The notes beneath the pieces were generated by a model. That model did no database searches. It saw only the letters and a program-made list of their open reading frames with translations, and was not told the origin of the DNA. Shown here one piece after another: positions 8,417 to 16,936 of a stretch of DNA of 64,000 nt. A program made the translations under genes and the position numbers. The DNA is from Bacteroidales bacterium UBA6192 (GTDB lineage Bacteria > Bacteroidota > Bacteroidia > Bacteroidales > F082), in NCBI GenBank assembly GCA_002422725.1, contig DITE01000077.1:10036-74035 (forward strand). Reading direction: 5' to 3'. Position 1 is the first letter of the stretch; each line of letters begins with the position of its first letter.

Positions 8417-10513
8417 ATGAAAAAACTAATTTTACCTTTATTGATAACCTTGCTCATTGGTTGTCAAACACATAAATCGGATAAAAGTGATGCCAATCAA
8501 ACAGCTCAGGAACTCATAGGACCAAAGAGTTTAAGCCTTGAGAGTGACCGTATGACGCCGGAAGTATTGTGGTCGATGGGGCGAATTGGGGAGGTGAGTA
8601 TATCACCTGATAAACAAAATCTTGTTTTTGGCATCACCTATTACGATCTGGAACAGAATAAAGGAAATGCTGAATTGTATGTGATGAGCAGCAAAGGAGA
8701 ATCATTTAACAGAATTACACATACTCCGGGCGGAGAGTATAATCCAAGATGGAGGCCAGACGGGAAAAAGATCGGATTTTTATCCGCTGAGGGTGGAAGT
8801 ATGCAGCTCTGGGAGATGAATCCTGATGGTAGTGACCGCAAGCAGGTTAGTAAAATTGATGGTGGAATGAATGGATTTGAATATTCACCTGACCAGAAAA
8901 AACTTGTGTACATTGCTGATGTGAAGGTTGGTGAAACAGTCAAAGATATTTACCCCGATCTTCCAAAAACCAGTGGCAGAATTATGAACGATCTGATGTA
9001 CAGACATTGGGATCATTGGGTTGATACATATAGTCACGTATTTGTCGCAGATTATTCAGAAAAGGGTATAAATAACAGTATTGATATCATGCAAAATGAA
9101 GCATGGGAATCACCATTAAGTCCCATGGGTGGAATGGAACAAATCTGCTGGAGTCCTGACAGCAAATCACTTGTTTACACTTCGCGAAAAAAAACAGGCA
9201 AGCAATACAGTTTGTCAACGAATTCTGACTTGTATAAATATAGTATTGATGAAAAAACAACTTCAAATCTTACTTCAGGGATGATGGGTTATGATCAGAA
9301 TCCTGTTTTTTCTCCTGATGGACGTTTTTTGGCATGGGAAAGCATGGAACGTGATGGGTATGAAGCTGATAAAGTGAGACTATTTATAATGGATATGACT
9401 ACATTCGAAAAGAAGAATTATTCTGAAAGTTTTGACCAGGATGCGCATGGTCTTATCTGGTCCGATGATAGTCAATCTGTATATTTCGTTAGCAACTGGC
9501 ATGCGTTGGATCAGATTTACCAGCTAAGTCCAGAGTCAGGCACCATCAAAAAACTTACAGAAGGCACCCACAGCTACACCTCAGTTATTTATGCCGGTGA
9601 TCATCTTATTGGAACCCGAATGTCAATGTCCTCCCCTGTTGAGCTATTTTCTATTGATACTGCCAGTGGAACCCAAAAACAAATTTCTTTTGTGAACAGA
9701 CCAATACTTGATCAATTGGCCATGGGAAGGGTTGAAGAAAGGTGGATCACCACATCTGATAACAAACAAATGCTTACCTGGGTTATTTATCCACCACACT
9801 TCGACCCCAATAAAAGATATCCCGCTCTGTTATATTGTCAAGGTGGCCCACAAAGTACAGTTAGTCAGTTTTGGTCGTATCGATGGAACTTTCAGATGAT
9901 GGCTGCCAATGATTACATTATCGTTGCCCCAAACCGCAGAGGATTGCAGGGGTTTGGAAAAGAATGGAATGAGCAGATAAGTGGAGATTATGGAGGGCAG
10001 AACATGAAAGATTATTTAGCAGCCATTGATGCTTTATCCAGGGAATCATATGTTGATGCGCACCGGTTGGGGGCTGTTGGTGCGAGTTATGGTGGTTTTT
10101 CGGTGTATTGGCTGGCCGGGAATCATGAAAACCGTTTTAAAGCATTCATTGCACATGATGGCATGTTTAATCTTGAGTCACAATATCTTGAAACAGAGGA
10201 AATGTGGTTTGTTAACTGGGATCTGGGAGGTCCTTTCTGGGACACCAACAACAAAACAGCGCAATGGTCTTTTGCCAATTCTCCTCACAAGTTTGTTCAA
10301 AACTGGAACACCCCTATTTTGGTTATACACAGTGAACTTGATTACCGTATTGTGGCTTCACAGGGTATGCAGGCTTTCAATGCTGCCATTTTAAAAGGTG
10401 TTCCCGCAGAGTACTTGTATTTTCCGGATGAAAATCATTGGGTGCTTAAACCACAAAATGGTGTATTGTGGCAAAGAACATTCTTTAGGTGGCTCGATAA
10501 ATGGCTGAAATAG
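8417..10513 (+). CDS. S9 family prolyl oligopeptidase-type serine peptidase, lipoprotein
   Basis: The 698-residue protein begins MKKLILPLLITLLIGCQ, with a lipobox whose Cys16 would be acylated. Residues about 50-420 form a WD40-like beta-propeller with repeated SPDG/SPDxK motifs (ISPDKQN, YSPDQKK, WSPDSKS, FSPDGRF). The C-terminal alpha/beta-hydrolase domain carries GASYGGFS (Ser557), Asp642 in HSELDYRI and His674 in DENHW, a complete catalytic triad. This is the acylaminoacyl- or dipeptidyl-peptidase branch of S9. It would cut short peptides in the periplasm or at the outer membrane. The gene stands alone, 174 bp from the gene before it. Confidence 0.93.
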   Translation: MKKLILPLLITLLIGCQTHKSDKSDANQTAQELIGPKSLSLESDRMTPEVLWSMGRIGEVSISPDKQNLVFGITYYDLEQNKGNAELYVMSSKGESFNRITHTPGGEYNPRWRPDGKKIGFLSAEGGSMQLWEMNPDGSDRKQVSKIDGGMNGFEYSPDQKKLVYIADVKVGETVKDIYPDLPKTSGRIMNDLMYRHWDHWVDTYSHVFVADYSEKGINNSIDIMQNEAWESPLSPMGGMEQICWSPDSKSLVYTSRKKTGKQYSLSTNSDLYKYSIDEKTTSNLTSGMMGYDQNPVFSPDGRFLAWESMERDGYEADKVRLFIMDMTTFEKKNYSESFDQDAHGLIWSDDSQSVYFVSNWHALDQIYQLSPESGTIKKLTEGTHSYTSVIYAGDHLIGTRMSMSSPVELFSIDTASGTQKQISFVNRPILDQLAMGRVEERWITTSDNKQMLTWVIYPPHFDPNKRYPALLYCQGGPQSTVSQFWSYRWNFQMMAANDYIIVAPNRRGLQGFGKEWNEQISGDYGGQNMKDYLAAIDALSRESYVDAHRLGAVGASYGGFSVYWLAGNHENRFKAFIAHDGMFNLESQYLETEEMWFVNWDLGGPFWDTNNKTAQWSFANSPHKFVQNWNTPILVIHSELDYRIVASQGMQAFNAAILKGVPAEYLYFPDENHWVLKPQNGVLWQRTFFRWLDKWLK

Positions 10514-10612
10514 AATTGTTTTCCATCTTTTTAATCTAGCTGTTATTGCATTCTGATGTATTGATTGCCTTATCAGGTTGGTGTATTTGAGTCAATAGTA
10601 AATTTTATTGTT

Positions 10613-10640
10613 GGATTTACGCATAAATTTATGCTAATCC
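10613..10640 (+). repeat. Imperfect dyad upstream of the DUF3078 gene
   Basis: A perfect 14-bp palindrome GCATAAATTTATGC at 10621-10634 is flanked by GGAT on the left and ATCC on the right, giving a 28-bp near-symmetrical element. It lies 39-67 bp before the ATG at 10680, where an operator or a leader hairpin could sit. Confidence 0.5.
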
Positions 10641-10679
10641 GGCGATTTGGCCGTTAGCAGAAAAGAAAACTCAATTTTG

Positions 10680-11723
10680 ATGAAACCCATTTATGAAGCC
10701 AATCTACTGGCACTTTTCAACAATGCTTTTAATCAGATTTCTTTTAGAAATCGGGCATTAAGACTGTTCGGAACACTATTCTTACTGAGCACAATGTCAT
10801 TCACAACATCAGCTGAAATAATGGACTCGACTAATATAGTTGAAAAGGACTCCGTCAGGTTTTGGAAAAACTCAGGTAAAATAACCCTTGGATTTAATCA
10901 AAATACCTACAATAACTGGGCTGTTGGAGGCGAGAATTCCATTTCAGGGAAAAGCCTGATCGATTATAAGCTTAGGTTTGAAAAGAAGAAATTTTCTTTT
11001 GAGCATAATCTTAAACTTGCATATGGCCTGATTGGGTATGATTTTAGTCGCATTGAAAAAACAGATGACCGTCTTGAAGCAAGCCTTTCATTTTCTCAAA
11101 AAGCATATCAGAAGTGGACTTACACTTCCCTGCTCACATTTAAATCGCAATTTACTGATAGCTATAAGTTTCCAAATGATTCGGTGATTGTATCTTCATT
11201 TTTTGCGCCTGCCTACCTCAATGCTTCTTTGGGGTTTAACTACCGACCAACTGAAAAATTTGAAATGTTTATTAGCCCGGCTTCAGGGAAATTAACGATG
11301 GTAACGAACCAATCTTTAGCCGATAAGGGGGCTTTCGGTGTGCGTAAGGCTGTTCTTGACAGCACTGGTTTACGCATTCAGGAAGGGGCAAACCTGCTAT
11401 GTGAGTTTGGTATTAATCTATTAACAAAGTTTGCCAGCAATATCACTGATAATGTTGATATTAACTCTACGCTTAACCTGTATAATAACTACCTGGATGA
11501 AGAATTGTCGAACCGTTGGAATATTGATGTTGATTGGGAAACAAGTGTAAATTTTACCATCAATAAATACCTTCAGACAAATGTGTTTATTCATTTCAAA
11601 TATGATCACAATATCAATATACAGCAGTTTGAAGCAGTTAATGGACAGAAAGTATTGACAGGTGAAGGCCCACGGCTACAATTTAAGGAGTCATTAGGCA
11701 TTGGTATACTGTATATTATATAA
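10680..11723 (+). CDS. DUF3078 predicted outer-membrane protein
   Basis: The product is 347 residues from the ATG at 10680; an in-frame TTG at 10647 is unlikely as a start. The N terminus has a hydrophobic stretch ending TSAEIMDS. The body is rich in alternating hydrophobic/aromatic strands and Asn, and carries the NQNTYNNWAVGGENSISGK signature of DUF3078. The last residues (ESLGIGILYII) look like a closing outer-membrane strand. The family is restricted largely to Bacteroidota and probably forms a small beta-barrel; no function is established. A 28-bp dyad symmetry element precedes it. Confidence 0.8.
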   Translation: MKPIYEANLLALFNNAFNQISFRNRALRLFGTLFLLSTMSFTTSAEIMDSTNIVEKDSVRFWKNSGKITLGFNQNTYNNWAVGGENSISGKSLIDYKLRFEKKKFSFEHNLKLAYGLIGYDFSRIEKTDDRLEASLSFSQKAYQKWTYTSLLTFKSQFTDSYKFPNDSVIVSSFFAPAYLNASLGFNYRPTEKFEMFISPASGKLTMVTNQSLADKGAFGVRKAVLDSTGLRIQEGANLLCEFGINLLTKFASNITDNVDINSTLNLYNNYLDEELSNRWNIDVDWETSVNFTINKYLQTNVFIHFKYDHNINIQQFEAVNGQKVLTGEGPRLQFKESLGIGILYII

Positions 11724-11840
11724 CAGATAATCAAAACAATGACTTATGAAATTCTTTTTTTTTACATACGGTGCCGATCAGCATTTTTTTTGCGTAAATT
11801 GCAGCAACTTTATACTCACTAACGATTAATTCAGAAAATC

Positions 11841-13163
11841 ATGAAAATTACAATTGTAGGTACAGGCTATGTAGGTCTGGTTACCGGTACTTGTTTTGCC
11901 GAAGTTGGCATAGATGTTCATTGTGTTGACATTGATAAAAAAAAGGTTGAAAATCTGAATAATGGAATAATCCCCATTTATGAGCCAGGATTGGAAGAAA
12001 TGGTTCAACGTAATGTTGAAAAAAAGAGGTTATTCTTTACAACTGAACTTGGCCCTACTCTGAAGGATTGTCAGGTAGTATTCAGTGCTGTTGGTACCCC
12101 GCCCGATGATGACGGAAGTGCTGATTTAAAGTATGTGTTGGATGTTGCCCGTGAAGTTGGCAGAAACATGGAACAATACATGCTTATTGTTACCAAGAGT
12201 ACAGTTCCGGTAGGCACAGCCGAAAAAGTCAGAAAAGCCATTAAGGGTGAACTGGACAAACGTGGCGTTGATATACCTTTCGATGTTGCCTCCAATCCTG
12301 AATTTCTCAAGGAAGGTGCAGCAGTTGACGATTTTCTGAAACCCGATCGGATTGTTGTTGGAGTTGATTCACAACGTGCGGAAGACCTTATGAAAAAACT
12401 CTATAAACCATTCACTATGAATGGCCATCCGGTAATTTTCATGGATATTGTTTCTGCCGAGATGACAAAATATGCTGCAAACTCGATGCTAGCCACCAAG
12501 ATAAGCTTCATTAACGATATTGCCAATTTATGCGAAATTGTTGGTGCTGATATTAATATGGTTCGCAAAGGAATAGGTTCTGACCGACGAATTGGACCTT
12601 ATTTCATTTATCCTGGAACAGGTTATGGTGGTTCCTGTTTTCCAAAAGACGTCAAAGCTTTGATCAACACAGCAAAATCATACAAATATGATCTTAGGGT
12701 ACTTATTGCAGTCGAAGAAGTTAACGAAGATCAAAAATCAATCCTGTTTAACAAGATGAATCGCTATTATGATGGCAATTTCAAGGACAAGACAATTGCG
12801 ATCTGGGGTCTTTCATTCAAACCCAATACCGACGACATGCGGGAAGCACCGTCAAGGGTAATTATCGCAAAACTACTTGAGGCAGGCGCGAAAGTGAAAG
12901 TATATGACCCGGTAGCTATGGAAGAAGGACATCGTGTTTTCAGCGATAGAATTGAGTTCGCCAAAGACCAGTACGATGCTTTGATTGATGCTGACGCCTT
13001 GGTTATTGTCACCGAATGGTCTGAGTTTAAATTCCCGAATTTCAGGGTAATTAAAAAACTCCTCAAAAATCCGGCAATTTTCGATGGCAGAAATATCTAC
13101 GATGCCAAAGAAATGGCTCTGGAAGGATTCGATTACTTCTGCATTGGCATAAAAACTAAATAG
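11841..13163 (+). CDS. ugd: UDP-glucose 6-dehydrogenase
   Basis: The 440-residue cytosolic enzyme oxidises UDP-glucose to UDP-glucuronate in two NAD-dependent steps. Visible features are the Rossmann motif [10 protein letters not shown] at 7-16, TKSTVPVGT near 118-126, NPEFLKEG at 152-159 and [10 protein letters not shown], which contains the catalytic Cys266. The length is normal for the bacterial family. It is followed after 67 bp by UDP-glucuronate decarboxylase, which would consume its product. A hairpin in that gap may reduce read-through to the downstream genes. Confidence 0.96.
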   Translation: MKITIVGTGYVGLVTGTCFAEVGIDVHCVDIDKKKVENLNNGIIPIYEPGLEEMVQRNVEKKRLFFTTELGPTLKDCQVVFSAVGTPPDDDGSADLKYVLDVAREVGRNMEQYMLIVTKSTVPVGTAEKVRKAIKGELDKRGVDIPFDVASNPEFLKEGAAVDDFLKPDRIVVGVDSQRAEDLMKKLYKPFTMNGHPVIFMDIVSAEMTKYAANSMLATKISFINDIANLCEIVGADINMVRKGIGSDRRIGPYFIYPGTGYGGSCFPKDVKALINTAKSYKYDLRVLIAVEEVNEDQKSILFNKMNRYYDGNFKDKTIAIWGLSFKPNTDDMREAPSRVIIAKLLEAGAKVKVYDPVAMEEGHRVFSDRIEFAKDQYDALIDADALVIVTEWSEFKFPNFRVIKKLLKNPAIFDGRNIYDAKEMALEGFDYFCIGIKTK

Positions 13164-13176
13164 TCTTAAACCAATC

Positions 13177-13217
13177 ATGATAGCTTGGCTTGAAGAAATA
13201 AGCCGAGCTATCATTTT
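13177..13217 (+). terminator. Hairpin terminator or attenuator between ugd and uxs
   Basis: ATGATAGCTTGGCTT (13177-13191) pairs over 15 bp, with one G-U, with AAGCCGAGCTATCAT (13200-13214). The loop is 8 nt, and four T residues follow. It sits 13 bp after the ugd stop and 14 bp before the downstream ATG. It may be a full or partial terminator. Confidence 0.75.
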
Positions 13218-13230
13218 ATACCATATTACC

Positions 13231-14163
13231 ATGAAAAGAATACTTGTCACCGGAGGCGCCGGGTTTTTAGGGTCGCATTTATGCGAACGCTTACTGAATG
13301 ACGGAAACGATGTTATTTGTCTGGATAATTATTTTACCGGACAAAAAAAGAATGTTGTTCATTTGCTCGATAACCCCTATTTCGAGCTTGTTCGGCATGA
13401 TGTAACAACGCCCTATTTCGTTGAAGTGGACGAGATTTACAACCTGGCTTGTCCTGCATCACCAATACATTACCAGTTTAACCCGATTAAAACAGTTAAA
13501 ACTTCGGTAATGGGAGCCATCAATATGCTTGGACTTGCAAAGAGAATAAAGGCTAAGGTGCTTCAGGCTTCGACAAGTGAGGTGTATGGTGATCCTGAAC
13601 AACACCCACAGACAGAAAGTTACTGGGGCCATGTTAATCCGATTGGTCCGCGCGCATGCTATGATGAAGGGAAACGCTGTGCAGAAACTTTGTTTGTTAA
13701 TTACCACAAGCAGAACAATGTCCGGATTAAAATTATCCGGATATTCAATACCTATGGTCCGCGAATGCATCCCAACGATGGCCGGGTAGTTTCAAATTTT
13801 ATTGTTCAGGCATTGAAGGGGCAGGATATTACGATTTACGGCGATGGAAAACAAACACGAAGTTTTCAGTATGTCGACGATCTGATCGAAGGCATGACCC
13901 GCCTTATGAACTCCCCCGACAGTTTTACAGGCCCTGTCAATATTGGTAATCCAGGTGAATTCACAATGCTTGAATTAGCCGAAAAAGTGATCAAACTTAC
14001 CAATGCCAAGTCCAAAATTGTTTTTCAACCCTTGCCTGCCGATGACCCAATGCAACGTAAACCAGATATTTCGCTGGCAAAGAAAGAGCTGGGATGGGAA
14101 CCTAAAATCGGATTGGATGAAGGACTTGTGAAAACCATTGATTTTTTTCGCTCAATTGTCTAA
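13231..14163 (+). CDS. uxs: UDP-glucuronate decarboxylase (UDP-xylose synthase)
   Basis: From the ATG at 13231 the protein is 310 residues and starts [16 protein letters not shown], the NAD-binding motif of extended SDR enzymes. The catalytic motif YDEGKR and the preceding [10 protein letters not shown] match eukaryotic and bacterial UXS. It decarboxylates UDP-glucuronate to UDP-xylose, directly after the Ugd step. The frame is open 54 bp further to an ATG at 13177, but that ATG is the first base of the hairpin stem, so I reject it as the start. The rmlD gene begins 3 bp after its stop, so the two are likely co-transcribed. Confidence 0.93.
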   Translation: MKRILVTGGAGFLGSHLCERLLNDGNDVICLDNYFTGQKKNVVHLLDNPYFELVRHDVTTPYFVEVDEIYNLACPASPIHYQFNPIKTVKTSVMGAINMLGLAKRIKAKVLQASTSEVYGDPEQHPQTESYWGHVNPIGPRACYDEGKRCAETLFVNYHKQNNVRIKIIRIFNTYGPRMHPNDGRVVSNFIVQALKGQDITIYGDGKQTRSFQYVDDLIEGMTRLMNSPDSFTGPVNIGNPGEFTMLELAEKVIKLTNAKSKIVFQPLPADDPMQRKPDISLAKKELGWEPKIGLDEGLVKTIDFFRSIV

Positions 14164-14166
14164 CGA

Positions 14167-15039
14167 ATGACCAATATTTTAGTTACCGGTAGCAACGGAC
14201 AACTGGGTTCTGAGTTGAGAAAGTTCTTTCAAGTCTCATCAGAATATACCTGGTTTTTTACCGATGTTGATCAGCTTGACATTACTGATCGATCAGCTGT
14301 AAACAATTACTTCAAAGAGAATAGCATAAACGTATGTGTTAACTGCGCTGCATATACAGCCGTTGATAAGGCTGAAGACGAGCCGGAAAAAGCAAAACTT
14401 TTAAATGCATTTGCAGTCGGATTACTTGCCGATGCTTGTTACTCGTCAGATGCCCTGCTTATTCACATTTCGACAGATTATGTTTTCAACGGCAGGCATT
14501 ATAAACCTTATGATGAAGACGATCAGCCAGACCCTGTTTCAGCTTATGGGAAAAGTAAAGCCGAAGGAGAAAAAGTGTTGTTTCAGCACAAAGCCCGCTC
14601 AGTTATAATCCGCACTTCCTGGCTATATTCCAGTGTTGGCAATAACTTTGTCAAAACCATGCTCAGACTGGGGAGGGAGCGTTCCGAAATTAAAGTGGTT
14701 TCTGATCAGATTGGCACACCAACCTGGGCTGCAGATCTTGCCGAAGCCATAGTGTTTTTTATTCATAATCATCATAAACAGCAATCAGTTAAGATTTATC
14801 ACTATAGCAACGAAGGCGTAATCAGCTGGTACGATTTTGCCATTGCGATCATGCATATCGAAGGACTGCAGTGCAAGGTAATACCCATTGAGTCAAAAGA
14901 TTATCCAGTGAAGACAGAGAGGCCATTTTACAGTGTGCTGAATAAATCCAGAATAAAAATGGATACAGGAATAACGATCCCCTACTGGCTTGAAAGTCTG
15001 AAAAGCTGTCTTCGTGAACTGAAGGAATCAACCAAATAA
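14167..15039 (+). CDS. rmlD: dTDP-4-dehydrorhamnose reductase
   Basis: The 290-residue SDR protein starts MTNILVTGSNGQLGSE, the RmlD form of the dinucleotide-binding motif. It has the STDYVFNG motif near residue 101 and the YGKSKAEGE catalytic segment near 125. RmlD performs the last step of dTDP-L-rhamnose synthesis. None of the other rml genes is in this window, so they must lie elsewhere. It sits 3 bp after uxs and 43 bp before a phosphohexomutase gene, in a block devoted to sugar precursors for surface polysaccharides. Confidence 0.93.
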   Translation: MTNILVTGSNGQLGSELRKFFQVSSEYTWFFTDVDQLDITDRSAVNNYFKENSINVCVNCAAYTAVDKAEDEPEKAKLLNAFAVGLLADACYSSDALLIHISTDYVFNGRHYKPYDEDDQPDPVSAYGKSKAEGEKVLFQHKARSVIIRTSWLYSSVGNNFVKTMLRLGRERSEIKVVSDQIGTPTWAADLAEAIVFFIHNHHKQQSVKIYHYSNEGVISWYDFAIAIMHIEGLQCKVIPIESKDYPVKTERPFYSVLNKSRIKMDTGITIPYWLESLKSCLRELKESTK

Positions 15040-15082
15040 AAAACCTAATCAGTAAAAAACTCTAACCTAAATATCTACGCAG

Positions 15083-16822
15083 ATGAACCCCGCAATTGAC
15101 CCTCAAATATTAGCAACTGCATCGAAATGGACCAAAGCTCCATATGACGAAGAAACCATCAGACAGGTAAATTTTTTAATCGAAAACGATCAGCAGGAAC
15201 TTATCGAAAGTTTTTATCGAAACCTGGAGTTTGGCACCGGAGGTCTTCGTGGTATTATGGGCGTCGGGACAAACCGAATGAATAAGTATACTGTTGCTAT
15301 GGCAACACAGGGCTTAGCTAATTACCTGAAAATTATGTTTCCTGGCAAAAGCGATTTGGCAATGGCTATTGCCTACGATTGCCGGAACAATAGTCCCTAT
15401 TTTGCCGAAATCACTGCACAGGTAATGAGTGCTAACGGAGTAAAAGTGTATTTGTTTGAGGGATTAAGGCCAACTCCGGAGCTTTCATTTGCTATCAGGC
15501 ACTTTGGCTGTCAGACAGGGGTTGTCATCACTGCATCGCACAACCCAAAGGAATACAACGGATATAAAGCCTATTGGAGTGATGGCGGTCAGTTGATAGC
15601 GCCTCACGACAAAAATGTGATCGCAGAAGTGGAAAAAATTCTCGATCCGGATATGGTCCGTTTCGATTACAATCCAGATTTGATTGTAAAATTGGGTGAT
15701 GATTTTGATGAAATATACCTCGGCCGAATCAAGGAATTGAGCTTATCACCTGACATTATTCAACGTCAAAAGGATTTTCCAATTGTTTTTACACCTATCC
15801 ATGGAACCGCAGTAAGGCTTGTTCCGCAAGCACTTAAGTCATTTGGCTTTGAAAATGTATTTGGGGTTGATGCGCAAAATATAGTGGATGGCAACTTCCC
15901 AACAGTTCATTCTCCTAACCCTGAAGAATCTGCTGCCTTGTCAATGGCTATTGAAAAAGCATATTCCGTAAACGCCCAATTGGTTATGGCTACCGACCCT
16001 GATGCTGACCGGGTTGGTATTGCTGTAAGGGATCATAAGAATCAGTTTGTACTGCTTAACGGCAACCAGGCAGCCAGCCTCCTGATTTTTTATCTCCTCA
16101 CTAAGTGGAAGGAAACAGGTAAACTTTCTGGAAAAGAGTTTATTGTTAAGACAATTGTTACGTCAGAACTGCTTTTTGATATGGCTGACAAATATGGTGT
16201 GGCAAAGTTTGATGTGCTGACGGGCTTCAAATTTATTGCCGATATCATCAGACAATACGAAGGTAAAATGACTTTTATCGGTGGCGGTGAAGAGAGTTAT
16301 GGTTATCTGGTTGGCGACTTTGTGCGCGATAAGGATGCAATCAGCGCCTGTGCCATGTTGGCTGAAACTGCAGCCTGGGCTGCTGATCAGGGGAAAAGCA
16401 TGTATGAGTTATTGAAAGACTTGTATGTGGAGTTTGGTTTTTATAAAGAAAAACTTTTGTCTGTTACAAAAAAAGGTAAAGCTGGTACGGAAGAAATTAA
16501 AGCGCTCATGTACCGATTTAGAAACAACCCACCATCGGAAGTTGGTGGATCAAAACTAAGCATGATAAAGGATTATCAAGCTGGCATCTGCCGGTCATTG
16601 GTTGATAACACCACATCGACAATTGATCTGCCAAAATCGGATGTTTTGCAGTTTTATACAGAGGATGGGAGTAAAATCAGCATCAGACCATCAGGCACCG
16701 AACCCAAGATTAAATTTTACTTTGGAATCAAAGGGAAACTCAATCGGCGTGAAGACTATGATGAGGTAAATGAACTGCTTGAGAAAAGGATTGAAAATAT
16801 AATGAAGTCACTTGATATTTGA
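15083..16822 (+). CDS. Phosphoglucomutase/phosphomannomutase (PgcA-type phosphohexomutase)
   Basis: At 579 residues this is the long, PgcA-like class of alpha-D-phosphohexomutase. Four domain signatures can be read: FGTGGLRGIMG near residue 50, the phosphoserine loop TASHNPKEYNG with Ser152, the metal loop ATDPDADRVGI near residue 305 and the phosphate-binding RPSGTEPKIK near residue 540. A GGGEESYG motif lies in the sugar-binding region. It interconverts glucose 1- and 6-phosphate (or the mannose pair), feeding nucleotide-sugar synthesis by the three genes before it. Glucose versus mannose preference cannot be decided from sequence. Confidence 0.93.
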   Translation: MNPAIDPQILATASKWTKAPYDEETIRQVNFLIENDQQELIESFYRNLEFGTGGLRGIMGVGTNRMNKYTVAMATQGLANYLKIMFPGKSDLAMAIAYDCRNNSPYFAEITAQVMSANGVKVYLFEGLRPTPELSFAIRHFGCQTGVVITASHNPKEYNGYKAYWSDGGQLIAPHDKNVIAEVEKILDPDMVRFDYNPDLIVKLGDDFDEIYLGRIKELSLSPDIIQRQKDFPIVFTPIHGTAVRLVPQALKSFGFENVFGVDAQNIVDGNFPTVHSPNPEESAALSMAIEKAYSVNAQLVMATDPDADRVGIAVRDHKNQFVLLNGNQAASLLIFYLLTKWKETGKLSGKEFIVKTIVTSELLFDMADKYGVAKFDVLTGFKFIADIIRQYEGKMTFIGGGEESYGYLVGDFVRDKDAISACAMLAETAAWAADQGKSMYELLKDLYVEFGFYKEKLLSVTKKGKAGTEEIKALMYRFRNNPPSEVGGSKLSMIKDYQAGICRSLVDNTTSTIDLPKSDVLQFYTEDGSKISIRPSGTEPKIKFYFGIKGKLNRREDYDEVNELLEKRIENIMKSLDI

Positions 16823-16936
16823 GTTGAATAAATTGATTTTCATATTCAACCATTTGTATCGTACTTTTTTTTTCAGTTTCTTAATAGACAAATACCTTTT
16901 TTGTAATTCTAAGATACATTTACCTTAGTATTCGTA

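Noticed and set aside
13177..13230. ATG start of uxs at 13177
   Set aside because: This ATG is the first base of a 15-bp hairpin arm, and the Rossmann motif starts properly at 13231.
16823..16850. GTTGAATA / TATTCAAC inverted repeat after the phosphohexomutase gene as a terminator
   Set aside because: The stem is weak, with a 12-nt loop and no T-run immediately after it, so I did not list it.
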